Assembly: GCA_015680685.1 (NCBI GenBank)
Contig: MNCI01025357.1
Location: 502,789-566,788, forward strand
DNA length: 64,000 nucleotides
Direction: 5' to 3'
Source of the DNA: Gnetum montanum
Taxonomy: Eukaryota > Streptophyta > Gnetopsida > Gnetales > Gnetaceae
Below are positions 45,045-54,530 of this stretch, piece by piece; within the stretch, counting starts at the first letter, position 1, and the number at the start of each line of letters is the position of its first letter. Below the pieces are notes generated by a model that saw only the letters and a list, made by a program, of their open reading frames with translations, was not told the DNA's origin and made no database searches. A program made the position numbers and the translations under genes.

Positions 45045-45316
45045 AATTTTGGACATACCAACATCGAAAGAAAAAAACTCATTTGAGGAGACTATTGCCT
45101 AGGATGCCTCCCACATGGGTACAGAAACCCAAGAATAGTCTCAACTAGAAAGGGCTATGTGACGTTCAAAAAAATAGTAAAGAAAAATAGAAAGTTGGAA
45201 GAATTTAAATTGAATAACTGTCTTGAATTTCAAGACTTAATAAAAATATAGTAAGTAACTAGTAAATTCAAAATTTTCCCTAGTCTCTTTTTGCTACCAC
45301 TATTTTGTCACTTGTA
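45045..45316 (+). repeat. Unclassified stem-bearing dispersed repeat, copy 3
   Basis: Collinear with 19755-20037. Inverted arms GAGACTATT (45088-45096) and AATAGTCTC (45134-45142) enclose TGCCTAGGATGCCTCCC..ATGGGTACAGAAACCC. A second short palindrome, GTCTTGAATTTCAAGAC, lies near 45222. Sits between E5 and E6. Confidence 0.78.
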
Positions 45317-45479
45317 ACAACTAAAAATGTTGATAGCTGAAACATTGAGGTCCACAGGCACATACCCTAGCCATAAATCTTCATGAGGGCCTATTGGAGG
45401 CAAAGACGAGGTGCCTAGGATGGTTTGGTTAATCACATAGAAACTTACTGGACGTAATGGGGGTGCAATGTGGTTAGCT

Positions 45480-46265
45480 GTAGTACTAATGCAAGATAGT
45501 GCTAAAAGTGTAGGTGATGTTTGTGGTGTCTACGGTGTTTGTGGTGTCAGTGGGGTCAAGCGTAGTTACAAGCACCAAAGGGAAATAAGCGTAGTCAAGG
45601 GTTTCAATGAGGCAGATGGTGTCAATGTGTGAGGACCACCACCTGAGCATAGTTTAAGCATGTCTACATAGTAAAAATAGTAAAAAAATTTAACTAAAGT
45701 GTAGAAAATGTAAAGAAATAGAGAGAATGAAGTAGAGTGCCATCCCAAATGGGGTTGAGCATAGTTAACACTAAGAGGGGGTTAGAGGGTATGTAGTATA
45801 TAGCAGGCATAGGTGGACAACGTAGTCATAGTCCCTAGGGTGTTTGGTTGTGAAGACTAGTGTCTGGTTGTGAAGACCGGTGTCTAGTTGAGAGATCTAT
45901 GTCTGCCAAGTTGGCCACTGCAGTGTACTTGTCAATGTGGTGTCCTATTGGTGGTCTACCTCTTCACCTATTTGTTGGTTCACCAATGTGCCCTTGATTT
46001 TCATATGAGGTCCAACCCTTACTGCACTAAAGACACAGGTGTTTATTGGGTTAGGGTTAGTGGAAAATGTGGGATGGCTACCATGTGGCAGATGGGATGA
46101 CTAGGACTATGCTCACTATAGTTATTGTTCATGTGGTATGTTGATGGAGCTGATGGTGTTGCACTATGTTGTGCTCTACTAGAATTTTTGGAACTATGTA
46201 GGATTGTGACTATGCTGCCAACTACATATGTGTGGTGAAATGACCTTGAAAAATGACATTAAGAG
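45480..46265. repeat. Dispersed GAGCATAGT / ACTATGCTC words
   Basis: Single arms of the hairpin array occur here without clear partners, for example GGTCAAGCGTAGTT near 45554, AGCATAGTTTAAGC near 45648 and TTGAGCATAGTTAAC near 45757. Probably diverged units of the same array. Confidence 0.55.
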
Positions 46266-46850
46266 ACTATGCTCTTCATGCTCTTGTGTGGGGTCGAGCA
46301 TAGTTGTAATTTTGGGGTAAAAGGGGATACAAAAAAGAAGCATTTTGCCAACTACACTTGCCAAAGGTGAGTTGACTATGTTTTTGAGTTGAGTTAAGTG
46401 TCGTTGCTACGCTGTGGAGGCTGCTGGAGACTATCCTAGATAACTACACTCTATTGAAGGGTGGCTACACTCTAAGCTAGGGGTGAGTGTAGTCCTAATA
46501 CTGGTGGAATCTATGAGGAAACTACAAACTATGCTCTCCTCAAGAGGCTAACTACGCTCTCAATTGGGGTCAAGCATAGTTTCAACACTTAGCAAAAGTT
46601 GAAAAAATTGGCCTTCCACCGACTAAACTCTCCACAAAAAGTTGACTATGCTCTCAACTAGGGTTGAGCATAGTCTTGACACTTAGCAAAATTTGTGAAA
46701 ACTAGCCTTCTGTTAACTACGCTATCTAGACTCTAAAATGGTGTGTGTGGGGGAGAGTGTAGTCTCAACACTTAGGCAAAATTTCAAGATTTTTTCCTCC
46801 AATTGATTATGCTTTGGAAGACTACGCTCTATAGAGGGATTGAGTGTAGT
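46266..46850. repeat. Array of short inverted repeats (ACTAYGCTC ... GAGCRTAGT)
   Basis: At least five units pair ACTATGCTC-like and GAGCATAGT-like arms of 8-10 bp: 46266-46274/46296-46304, 46465-46472/46485-46492 (CTACACTC/GAGTGTAG), 46528-46535/46573-46580, 46644-46653/46666-46675, 46821-46829/46842-46850. Units are followed by CAACACTTAGCAAAATTT-like DNA. Different units carry different but still pairing arms. All differences fit decay of CpG in ACTACGCTC/GAGCGTAGT, so pairing may be partly fortuitous. Confidence 0.8.
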
Positions 46851-48039
46851 TCCAAATTTTTGTCAAAATTTGCAACTAGGATGTTGTAGTCTAGATTTTG
46901 TGTTGTTTCATTGGCCCCTCTTTATTGATGTTTGAAGGAGTGGCCTGAGATATGTCAACAAAGAATAGCAAAACACCGCAATAGACTTGGCACTAACATC
47001 ACTCTTTAGTGCATGATCGGATGTCGTTGCACCATGCTCAAGGAGTGTTGTGGATAGTGGCATGCTAAATGGTAGATGAAACATGGGAGTAAAAGGTGTA
47101 GGTGATGTGCTGGGAACAAAAGGAGAGATGAGGTCCAAACATGATGTTATGATGCAAGGACATAACGGCTAGTGCTGACTATGACACTAGAATGGCTTAC
47201 CCTCGAAAATGTTGACCTCTAGTTAGAGTGCTTGTTAAAGAGTCAAGGTATAGGTTCAAGGCCAGGCTAACTATAAAACTACTTTGCTACTAGATTACTT
47301 GATGACGTGCTTTCCTTCCCCTCCCTAATTTTTTTTTTGCAAGGTGAACCTTCTTTGGGCTCTACACATTACTAAATGCTTGTTGTGAAGTGCTTCCTAT
47401 CAAGTGAGTTGTGTGTCACTAGATGGACGTTGCTTTGTCATTGGAAAAACTTCATTTTGTCTATATGAAAAATGATTTCTCTTTAGGATGGGTTGTGTTA
47501 GATTCACTTGGGCTTTGACAAGTCAACAAAAGCTCCCCATAGGATGACTCATGTTATGTCTACCTTCAATTTTGAAGCTTGATTTAAAGAGGATGTCATG
47601 TGGTTGCAGCACGTGAGCATCAAAAAGGCTTGCAATTTGTGCTATGCAAGGAATAAAAGGGTATCAGGATGTAGGAGTAGATGTGAGTAGGCTCTAACGA
47701 GATAATAGGGATATGCACTCTTAAGAGGTGTAGCTAGTCTAATCATGCACATTAAAGCAATGTCGTGACTTGCTGCTACGATGAGATGCACCTATGCACG
47801 ATCGCCTAGGGCTTCATCTTGCAAACACAAATCCAACAAGATAAGAAAATCACACAATACATAAATGCAAATAGACTGCATATGAAAAAATGTAAAAGGC
47901 CACATGAGCGACATAGGTTGTGTAGATTGCAAGTGCTTTATTCTAGAGAACTATAGTGTGCTCACTCATTTGGTGTAGAAGGAGAGATGTAGTATGCTTG
48001 CTGGAAAAAGGAAGAAAAAAGTAATTAATGACTAACTAT
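46851..48039. other. Unassigned part of the E6 3' region
   Basis: No family-like coding frame; the open stretch at 46908-47138 (-) is Pro/Ser/Thr-rich and without parallels. Some CTATGC/CACATT words continue. Nothing else is visible. Confidence 0.4.
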
Positions 48040-48405
48040 GATCCTAATTTAAGGTCTTAGCAAACTGTTGGGCCTAATTTAAGGTCCTGGAAGATCGTGC
48101 TATGCTAGTTTATAGTCCTAGTGGACTACTCTATGTTAGTTTAACATCTTAGTGGATGTTCTATGCCACTTTAGAGTCATGGTTGACTACTAGTTTAGAG
48201 TCATAGCAGACATGTTGTGTTAGTTTAACATCATGATCCAAGGATAAGCTATGCTAGTTTATAATCATAACAGACCTCTATGCTAGTTTAACATCATAGT
48301 GAATGAGTTATTCTAGTTTACCATCATAGCAAAGGAGCTATTTCAATTTAACATCTTATCAAATGAACTATGCCAATTTGACATCTTAGCAAACGAATGC
48401 TTACC
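48040..48405. repeat. Tandem repeat array, unit about 30-45 bp
   Basis: Roughly ten diverged units of the form GAGCTATGCTAGTTTAACAT followed by CATAGCAAA. CTAGTTTA or close forms occur near 48107, 48136, 48189, 48220, 48251, 48281 and 48312. It lies just after the integrase end of E6. Confidence 0.78.
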
Positions 48406-48432
48406 TTGCTTCATTGATGTGCAGTGCTACAT

Positions 48433-48640
48433 GCTAGATATAGTATGGCTTCAAGAGCAAATGGTTTACTGCATTGGAAAATTCATTTCTATCTTCATTA
48501 GCAAGCTTGAATGCTCCATTATCATAGGACTTAGTGACTAGGAAAGGACCTTCCTAGTTGGCTAAGAATTTATTTGGTAGTTTGTGAATGGCCTTGAGGA
48601 CTAGGTCCCCTTTCCTCATCAGGCACTGATGTTAGTTGTG
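48433..48640 (-). pseudogene. pol: E6 integrase C-terminal domain
   Basis: The frame reads MRKGDLVLKAIHKLPNKFLA, a stop, EGPFLVTKSYDNGAFKLANE and NAVNHLLLKPYYI. GDLVL..........W*GP....K.....G...L......... N...LK.YY is the Tat-type integrase tail. The rest of integrase is cut off by the E6b LTR. It ends with a stop before the tandem array. Confidence 0.8.
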
Positions 48641-48676
48641 ATAATTATTTTACCATTTCCTTTCTTGATACCATTC

Positions 48677-49511
48677 TAATGATTGGCGAGGTACCCCTAC
48701 ATCCAACCATATGAATCACTAAGGTTTTCACATACAATCTAGTCGAATTCCATGGACCTATACTTCTTTAGTGCACTAGTTCCTCTAGGAAGTGAAATGG
48801 GCATAGAAAATATTTTTTGTCTTCCCAACTACACTTGTGAAGCTCAAGGATATGGTTTAAGTGTAATTAAGGTACATGATTTTTATCGTTTTATGTTTTA
48901 TAAGTTTAATCACCTACAACAATAATGGATGGCAGAGTAATTTAGGATCTAATTTATCTACTACCTAGCTTGCCTAACACAAGTACTCGTCCCACTTTCC
49001 TAAACACATATGACATTGCTAGGCTACCAAATGTTAAGTGTTACTTAGTTACTAAGCACTATATGTATGCTCGGAGTGGTCATGCTTGTGTTCATTAACA
49101 ACTAAAAATTAATTGCTTAATTTAAATGCATTAAAGTAAAGTACATTAAAGAAAACATTAATCTATTCTTAGTGTTACAAGAATTATCAAAAGGGTTCAT
49201 TTTTATTCCCATCACACTACTATGCTTAGGTACATCAATGTTTGAACAAAGACCCATTCACACTTAGACTCTTGTTGTAGGCACTCAAAAAATATTCTAA
49301 CTTTAGAGGAAACAAACTGCAAGAGCTTTGCTAACTATGACAAAAAATTATATGAAAATTGTGAGCCCAATTGCTATATTTATAGGCTAGCATATGCCCA
49401 ATGACATTAGATATCTGACATCACATCTTGGCTCCGACATCAAATACTTAATGTTGAGGCTTCGACATCAGGTACCCAATGTCAGAGTAGATGAAAAAAT
49501 GTGATTCATCA
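48677..49511 (-). repeat. E6b 3' LTR, with a third palindrome type
   Basis: Starts TAATGATTGGCGAGGTACC, ends GTGATTCATCA next to the PPT. TATA on the coding strand is CCTATAAATATAGC (49375-49386). The palindrome cluster (49400-49480) uses GACATC/GATGTC words and GGTACC rather than GATATC or AGGCCT. 835 bp. Confidence 0.88.
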
Positions 49512-49588
49512 TACCCCCATGACTGAATGAAAACTTGTCCTCGAGTGAAGAGGAGGAGGAAGAAGTTCCTTACAAAATATTGGAAAGG
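49512..49588 (-). mobile_element. E6b: PPT and last bases of a minus-strand element cut by E7
   Basis: The PPT reads CATGGGGGTA on the coding strand (plus strand 49512-49521), followed by CTGAATGAAAACTTGTCCTC as in E8 and E3, then AATATTGGAAAGG. At 49589 the plus-strand LTR of E7 starts. The rest of this element would lie beyond the far end of E7, outside the window. Confidence 0.8.
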
Positions 49589-50448
49589 TGATGAGTCATG
49601 AATTGTTGGCTGTGATATTGCATCCATGATATCGCGTACGCGATATCATGTACACGATATCACAGCTTAGACGTGATATCGTGTACATGATATTACAGCC
49701 TGTTTCCTCATCTATAAATAGGAGGTAGGTAGTTTTGGTAGGAGGCTTTTGAAAGGTTAAGTTTTCAATAGTTTTTCGTATGTGAGTTTTTTCCTCTCAA
49801 CCCTTTTCTCCCAGTGCATGCCCGTAGTGTGATTATTGTAATTGTATGACATCCTTATTCAAGAGTGATGTACTTGGACATGCACATGACAGGAAATAAA
49901 GATTGATATTACTTCATCATTGCAGCATCCACTTAGCTTAATTATTTATTTAATTTTCATTGTTATTTACTGTTTTCTTAGTTAATATCTCTCTACCCTT
50001 ATCTCTTAGTAACGTGGAATGAGTATGACTTAATCATGAGAATTTAAGTATGGCTACTTGGTAACCCAGTAGCGTACCTAGGCCATGTGTTTGGTAATCC
50101 CAGTGGTAGTCATGCACAAGGTCCAAGATGTGTACAGATAATTAAGGAATGGATGCTCATTGCACTTAGGCTAGTTTAGATTCTCTCTCATCCTCTCTCA
50201 TAGCTTAGTTGATATTATTTACCATCATACCTAGGAGTAGCATTAGTGTAGGAGCACATCATACACCTCACTCTGGACTAAACCATACATGACAAAGCTA
50301 ATACTAGTCTAGGTGGGAAGATAGCGAATCGCAATCTATGAGTAACTGTCTAGATATATCAACTAGTCCATCTATGGAGTTTGACTAGATCGTGCATGAA
50401 ACACTCGTATTCATATGGTTGAGTGTAGGGGTACCTCGCCACTCATCA
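49589..50448 (+). repeat. E7 5' LTR
   Basis: TGATGAGTCATG start, CCTCGCCACTCATCA end. A strong palindrome cluster (49609-49700: ATGATATCGCGTACGCGATA, ACGATATCACAGC, TGATATCGTGTAC) precedes TATAAATAGG at 49713. 860 bp. Confidence 0.92.
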
Positions 50449-50449
50449 T

Positions 50450-50467
50450 TGGCACTGTTATTGGGGA
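50450..50467 (+). promoter_or_regulatory. Primer-binding site of E7
   Basis: TGGCACTGTTATTGGGGA, one base after the LTR, matches the tRNA-Asp complement at 13 of 18 positions and all five differences are transitions. Confidence 0.85.
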
Positions 50468-50589
50468 TGGTGCTAGTTATCTAGATTAATTATATCATAC
50501 AAGGTCACTGTATAGGAATTAATGATATATCCTCTAGGATGAAATAATTACAAAAAGTCACATATAAATTCATACATAATTGCACAACC

Positions 50590-52574
50590 ATGCCTCTCCT
50601 ACAAGACTATGATAATGCCATATCTAGTGAGGTAATTCATTGGAGAACCAACGAATTATATGACAATGAAGATTAGAGTATGCAATCTAAGGTAGGGATT
50701 TCTTATAAATATAAATAAAGGCAGCATCATTCCTACATATGAAAGAATAACTTACTTGATGATGATGAACCCCTACTAGCCACTACAAGCCTAACACAAA
50801 TACAAGAGGTTGTTCAAATCTCCCGTAGGCATTATAAAGAGAGCCGCCTACCTAGGCTCGATTTAAACAACTTTCCTAATTTCTCAAGAGGCTATGACTT
50901 AGATCCGCAACAACATTTACAAGCCTTCTATGATGCTTATGCATGGAACAACATTGATAACAGTTGGCAAAAACTCAAGCTCTTTCATATGACACTCGTT
51001 GGCCAAGCAAACGTATGGTATAGATCATTGAAACCAAATTCAATACGATGTTGGCCAACAATGGTAGAACTCTTTAACAAAAGATATCAAACCTACGCAA
51101 GAGTGTCGACCTTGAGGAAACAAATTCAAGAGTGGAAACAAGCACAACATGAACCCTTGTGCATGGCCTTAGAAAGATATTATGCACTATTAAATAACTG
51201 TCCAAGCCATGAGTTCTCCAAGGAAAGGCTAATGTATCATATCATTGATGGGCTTCGTGATGAAACAAGAGAGATCCTAGGGATGTATGCCCAAGGTTCA
51301 CTATATGAACTATGAACCCATCAATTCCAAGAGCTCATAAAGCGGGTAACAAAAGAAGAAGGAGAAATGGCTAGATGGGAGAGTGTTAAAAAACATCAAC
51401 AGTACCAAATCTCAACTTAGCAGAGGTCCATAATCACAAAAAGAAGAAATCAACCTATCTCAAGGAGGAAGAACCATCTTTGCCAATGCAACAATCATTA
51501 GATGAAATCAAGGCAAAGATCAATAAGATGCTGGAATGGATGCATAAAAAGTGTGAAGAATATATTAATATTATTGGAGATAGAGTTTTGAAAACCTGAT
51601 AAGTAGGAAAAAATATCATTAGACGATCAAAAAGAAGGGATGAGGAAAATAAGAGCTCAACTGCCGATCATACGTATGAATGCAACATTTTCCTGTACAA
51701 TCATCCCAAGGGCCAATGCCAAATCTTGTTGCATTTATATGAGCATTGGGGAAACACGTTACACCTAGAGTTTGTACAAAGATACTATGCTCAATCACAG
51801 TGGCAACAATCCCAGTCGTGGGGGAAGCCATTCCTAAATTGGAGACACCCTTCATATCATCCGAATCCAAATGCTTATCTAGTCCGACATCTTATTTCCC
51901 CAACTAGGTCAACATACTCTATCTCGCGGCATTATGATTCTCCTTGGTACTATCAGCCCAAGTTGTCAACACAACCACTTCCTTGTGTACCTTATACTTC
52001 TCCTAAATTTCAACATTCTCATCCTTTACCTCCTTCTACATTGCCACCAACTATTCTTGAAGTGTCTGCACCACAACAACAACCCACGAATGTTACTTGT
52101 GCTACTATTTCCAATAGTAGTGAGAGACCTCCTCAACATCGAAGGCATCCCTTCTTTAGACATGACCATAGGAAAGGACAACATAGTTCCAAGGCCACTA
52201 CATTCTCCAAGTTAGCACAAGTCCAACATTATGGTGCATCCTTCTCTTTGAACCCAACGCCTCATGTTACTTCATCAAGATCACCAATTAACAGTCCAAC
52301 AACCATATGGCATGATTAATACAACCATGGAGGGTGACATCTTGATCCTTGCATATCATCTTATAGTCTCAAGTATCATAGTGGGTTAACTCTTTATTTG
52401 GGAACCACATCTTATAAATTTCCCCACTATGCTTACCATAATCAAGTGTGTGATCCCCAATGGGGTAAGTATGACCAAGTTTCAATATTTCCAACATGCA
52501 AGGATTCTTATCTTTCATTTATTAATCCTTGCCATGCTCAACCATTTAGTTATGGGGGATATTCCCCATTTTAA
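50590..52574 (+). pseudogene. gag: E7 gag
   Basis: Likely start MPLLQDYDNAISSEVIHW at 50590, with stops and a frame change soon after. From 50733 one frame runs DDDEPLLATTSLTQIQ, FPNFSRGYDLDPQQHLQAF, MVELFNKRYQTYARVSTLRK (capsid-like) to 51312, past a TGA, then through YECNIFLYNHPKGQCQILLH (51668-51727, the reduced Cys/His motif) into a Pro/Ser/His/Tyr-rich tail. After two stops (52317, 52335) the same frame goes on to PTCKDSYLSFINPCHAQPFS and stops at 52574. Diverged from the E4/E8 gag; the end is unique to E7. Confidence 0.83.
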
Positions 52575-53716
52575 TAACAAGTAGGATTAATAAATATTTT
52601 TCCATTTTCTTTAATTTTATAATTTTTTGTTTTCCAGTTTTTCATTTTTCAATTTCTTGTTTTATCTTTTTGTCTTTTTATCTTTTTATAAGTAATATCA
52701 TCTACAAATAAAACACTCATGTGGCTTGTTGGTTGAGGTGTGTTCTATGTTATTGAGTCTCAAATGATCAATTATTTGGACAGTGAGCCCATTACACCCA
52801 CTCATCCATTCTATAAATAAAAGGTTCTATTTGAGGGTATAGTGATATTCTTGAAATTCTTAAAACTTGAAATTAATTTTTGTGTTCATTGTACCTGGAA
52901 TGAAGAAGGATGGATCAAGAGGGAATGATTAGGGTGTGACATCAAGGGGACTTGCGAATTCTCTTTGGTGACATTTATGGTAGTTATCACGCAACGTGGT
53001 TGTACTAAGATCCTTGTAGATCTAATGAAAAATAGGAGTAAGAGTAATCAAAAGGCACTTAAAATCCAATGTTATTCTAGGGGGTCCCACTGGAAATACA
53101 TGCACCCATGCCTAAAGGTTGGTGGCTTCTTTGGATTCAGCAATTGAAAAGAAAAAGAAAAAAAAACTAAGAAAGTGCCACAAAACAAAAATCGCTCCTC
53201 GCTTGAACAAAATGCCAAGTGATCATACGCCTTGTTGTTCTGGTACTCTCATAGTTGCTCATCATGGGATGAAACAATGTGATGTCACTGATCATAGGAA
53301 TGGACTTGGTCCTGATCTTGGAACAATGGGTTAATGACACATTAATCATACCTTACACGTAGGATTCATTGTGCTCTGGGTTAGTTACCTCATGTCCCAA
53401 TCTCTACAATCCCTTCTATAGTTCATCTCACCTCGTTGTTCATGTAATTGTAGCTCGTGTCCTGTGTAGCATAGAATTCTTACCTCATTTTGGTGATACT
53501 TACATGTGTGTGTTTTGTAGAACCAGTGTGGATCACATTTAACCTTTCTAGTGCCTATGGACACTTTTAAGTGTGGTTACACAAGGGCATTATAGGTTGG
53601 AACCTGCTTTGGGGAGGACCCATTTGCATAATTTTTGTAATTTTCACTCATAACACATCTTCCACACATCATCTATTTCCCTCAGCATATTGTCAACAAT
53701 ATTCTTTCCCTTATTA
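52575..53716 (+). other. E7 3' non-coding region
   Basis: Collinear in parts with E4 and E8: GGACAGTGAGCCCATTACA (52780), the hairpin (53550-53565) and GAACCTGCTTTGGGGAGGACCC (53595-53616). A diverged internal purine tract (GTTATGGGGGATATTCCCC) is inside the gag end at 52546-52569. No gene. Confidence 0.65.
53550..53565 (+). other. Conserved hairpin in the 3' region, E7
   Basis: AGTGCCTATGGACACT has arms AGTG/CACT where E4 and E8 have AGAG/CTCT: A to T on one side is matched by T to A on the other. Confidence 0.6.
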
Positions 53717-53721
53717 CTATC
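53717..53721. other. Left target-site duplication of E8 (CTATC)
   Basis: CTATC directly left of the LTR start at 53722 and again directly right of the other LTR end (63968-63972). Confidence 0.92.
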
Positions 53722-54519
53722 TGATGAGTGGCGAGGTACCCCTACACTCAACCATACAAATACAAGTGTCTCACATGTGATCCGGTCAAACTCCAAGGAC
53801 TAAGTGCTTACGTGCCTTAATGGAACACTTAAGGTTAATCAATCATTGTCTTCCCAAGCTTACTTGTATTGTCACGGTTGTATGGTTAAGTAAGCTTGAG
53901 GTATATGATTTTTATATCTTCTATCTTTTTAATGTCTATGCTAATAGGGAAAGGTGAAACGTACTAAATGACTAACTTTCATTAACTATTCACTAACTAA
54001 GTTCTAATCATCCTTGCACCAGTATCCGTTCCCACTTGCCGCACTCACCATGAACCAGTGCAATGCCACTTGGATTACCAAACGCCACTCGTTACTGGGT
54101 TACCAAGCATTACACATGTGCTTGAAGTGGTTATACTAAATGCACTTAACTAGGAGAGTCAAGGGTTGAGAAATATTATTTATCTAGGAAAGCATTTAAA
54201 CATTCAACATTAATTAAATCCTATTTAGCTTAGTCCACATGCTGCAAGGTTTATCAGAAAGTTCATCTTTATTTTTGTGCACAAATGTGTGCTCAAGTAC
54301 AATTTTCTCAAATAAAGATCCATTCACTTTTAAGACTGCTATTGTGGGCACATGGAAATTAGTCTAACTCTGGAATGGTAAAACTACTATAGGTTGGCTA
54401 AGGGTCTAAGTCTAGATGCCTAAAAGAGGGAAAGCTGCCTCTTATTTATAGATGTTTCGATGGGCTGCGATATCATGCACATGATATTGTAGGGGCAGAT
54501 GTGATATCACGGCTCATCA
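53722..54519 (-). repeat. E8 3' LTR
   Basis: Nearly collinear with 63143-63967; differences are scattered and mostly transitions, plus an indel in the palindrome cluster (54465-54510 here is shorter). TATA (TATTTATA on plus, 54443-54450). AATAAAG near 54313. 798 bp. Confidence 0.95.
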
Positions 54520-54530
54520 TACCCCCATGG
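54520..54530 (-). promoter_or_regulatory. Polypurine tract of E8
   Basis: Coding strand CCATGGGGGTA directly before the LTR. Confidence 0.88.

Larger units (their letters stand above)
45317..48676 (-). mobile_element. E6: 3' part of a Tat-like retrotransposon with repeat-rich 3' region
   Basis: Only the integrase C-terminus (48433-48640) is recognisable; downstream of it on the minus strand come a tandem array (48040-48405) and an inverted-repeat array (46266-46850). Tandem repeats in the 3' untranslated region are a known property of Tat/Ogre-type plant elements. The right end is cut by the E6b LTR at 48677. The left end and LTR are not identified. Confidence 0.6.
49589..53721 (+). mobile_element. 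E7: gag-only (TR-GAG-like) LTR element
   Basis: 5' LTR, PBS, a gag frame that ends by itself at 52574, and a 3' region; no protease, RT, RNase H or integrase. The element is interrupted at 53721 by E8 and should resume at 63968; its 3' LTR is beyond 64000. Plant elements with terminal repeats and gag only are known as non-autonomous forms (TR-GAG). Needs pol in trans. Confidence 0.82.

Noticed and set aside
48040-48405. Repeat array as CRISPR or tRNA cluster
   Set aside because: No constant repeat/spacer pattern and no cloverleaf; a plain decayed tandem repeat after integrase.
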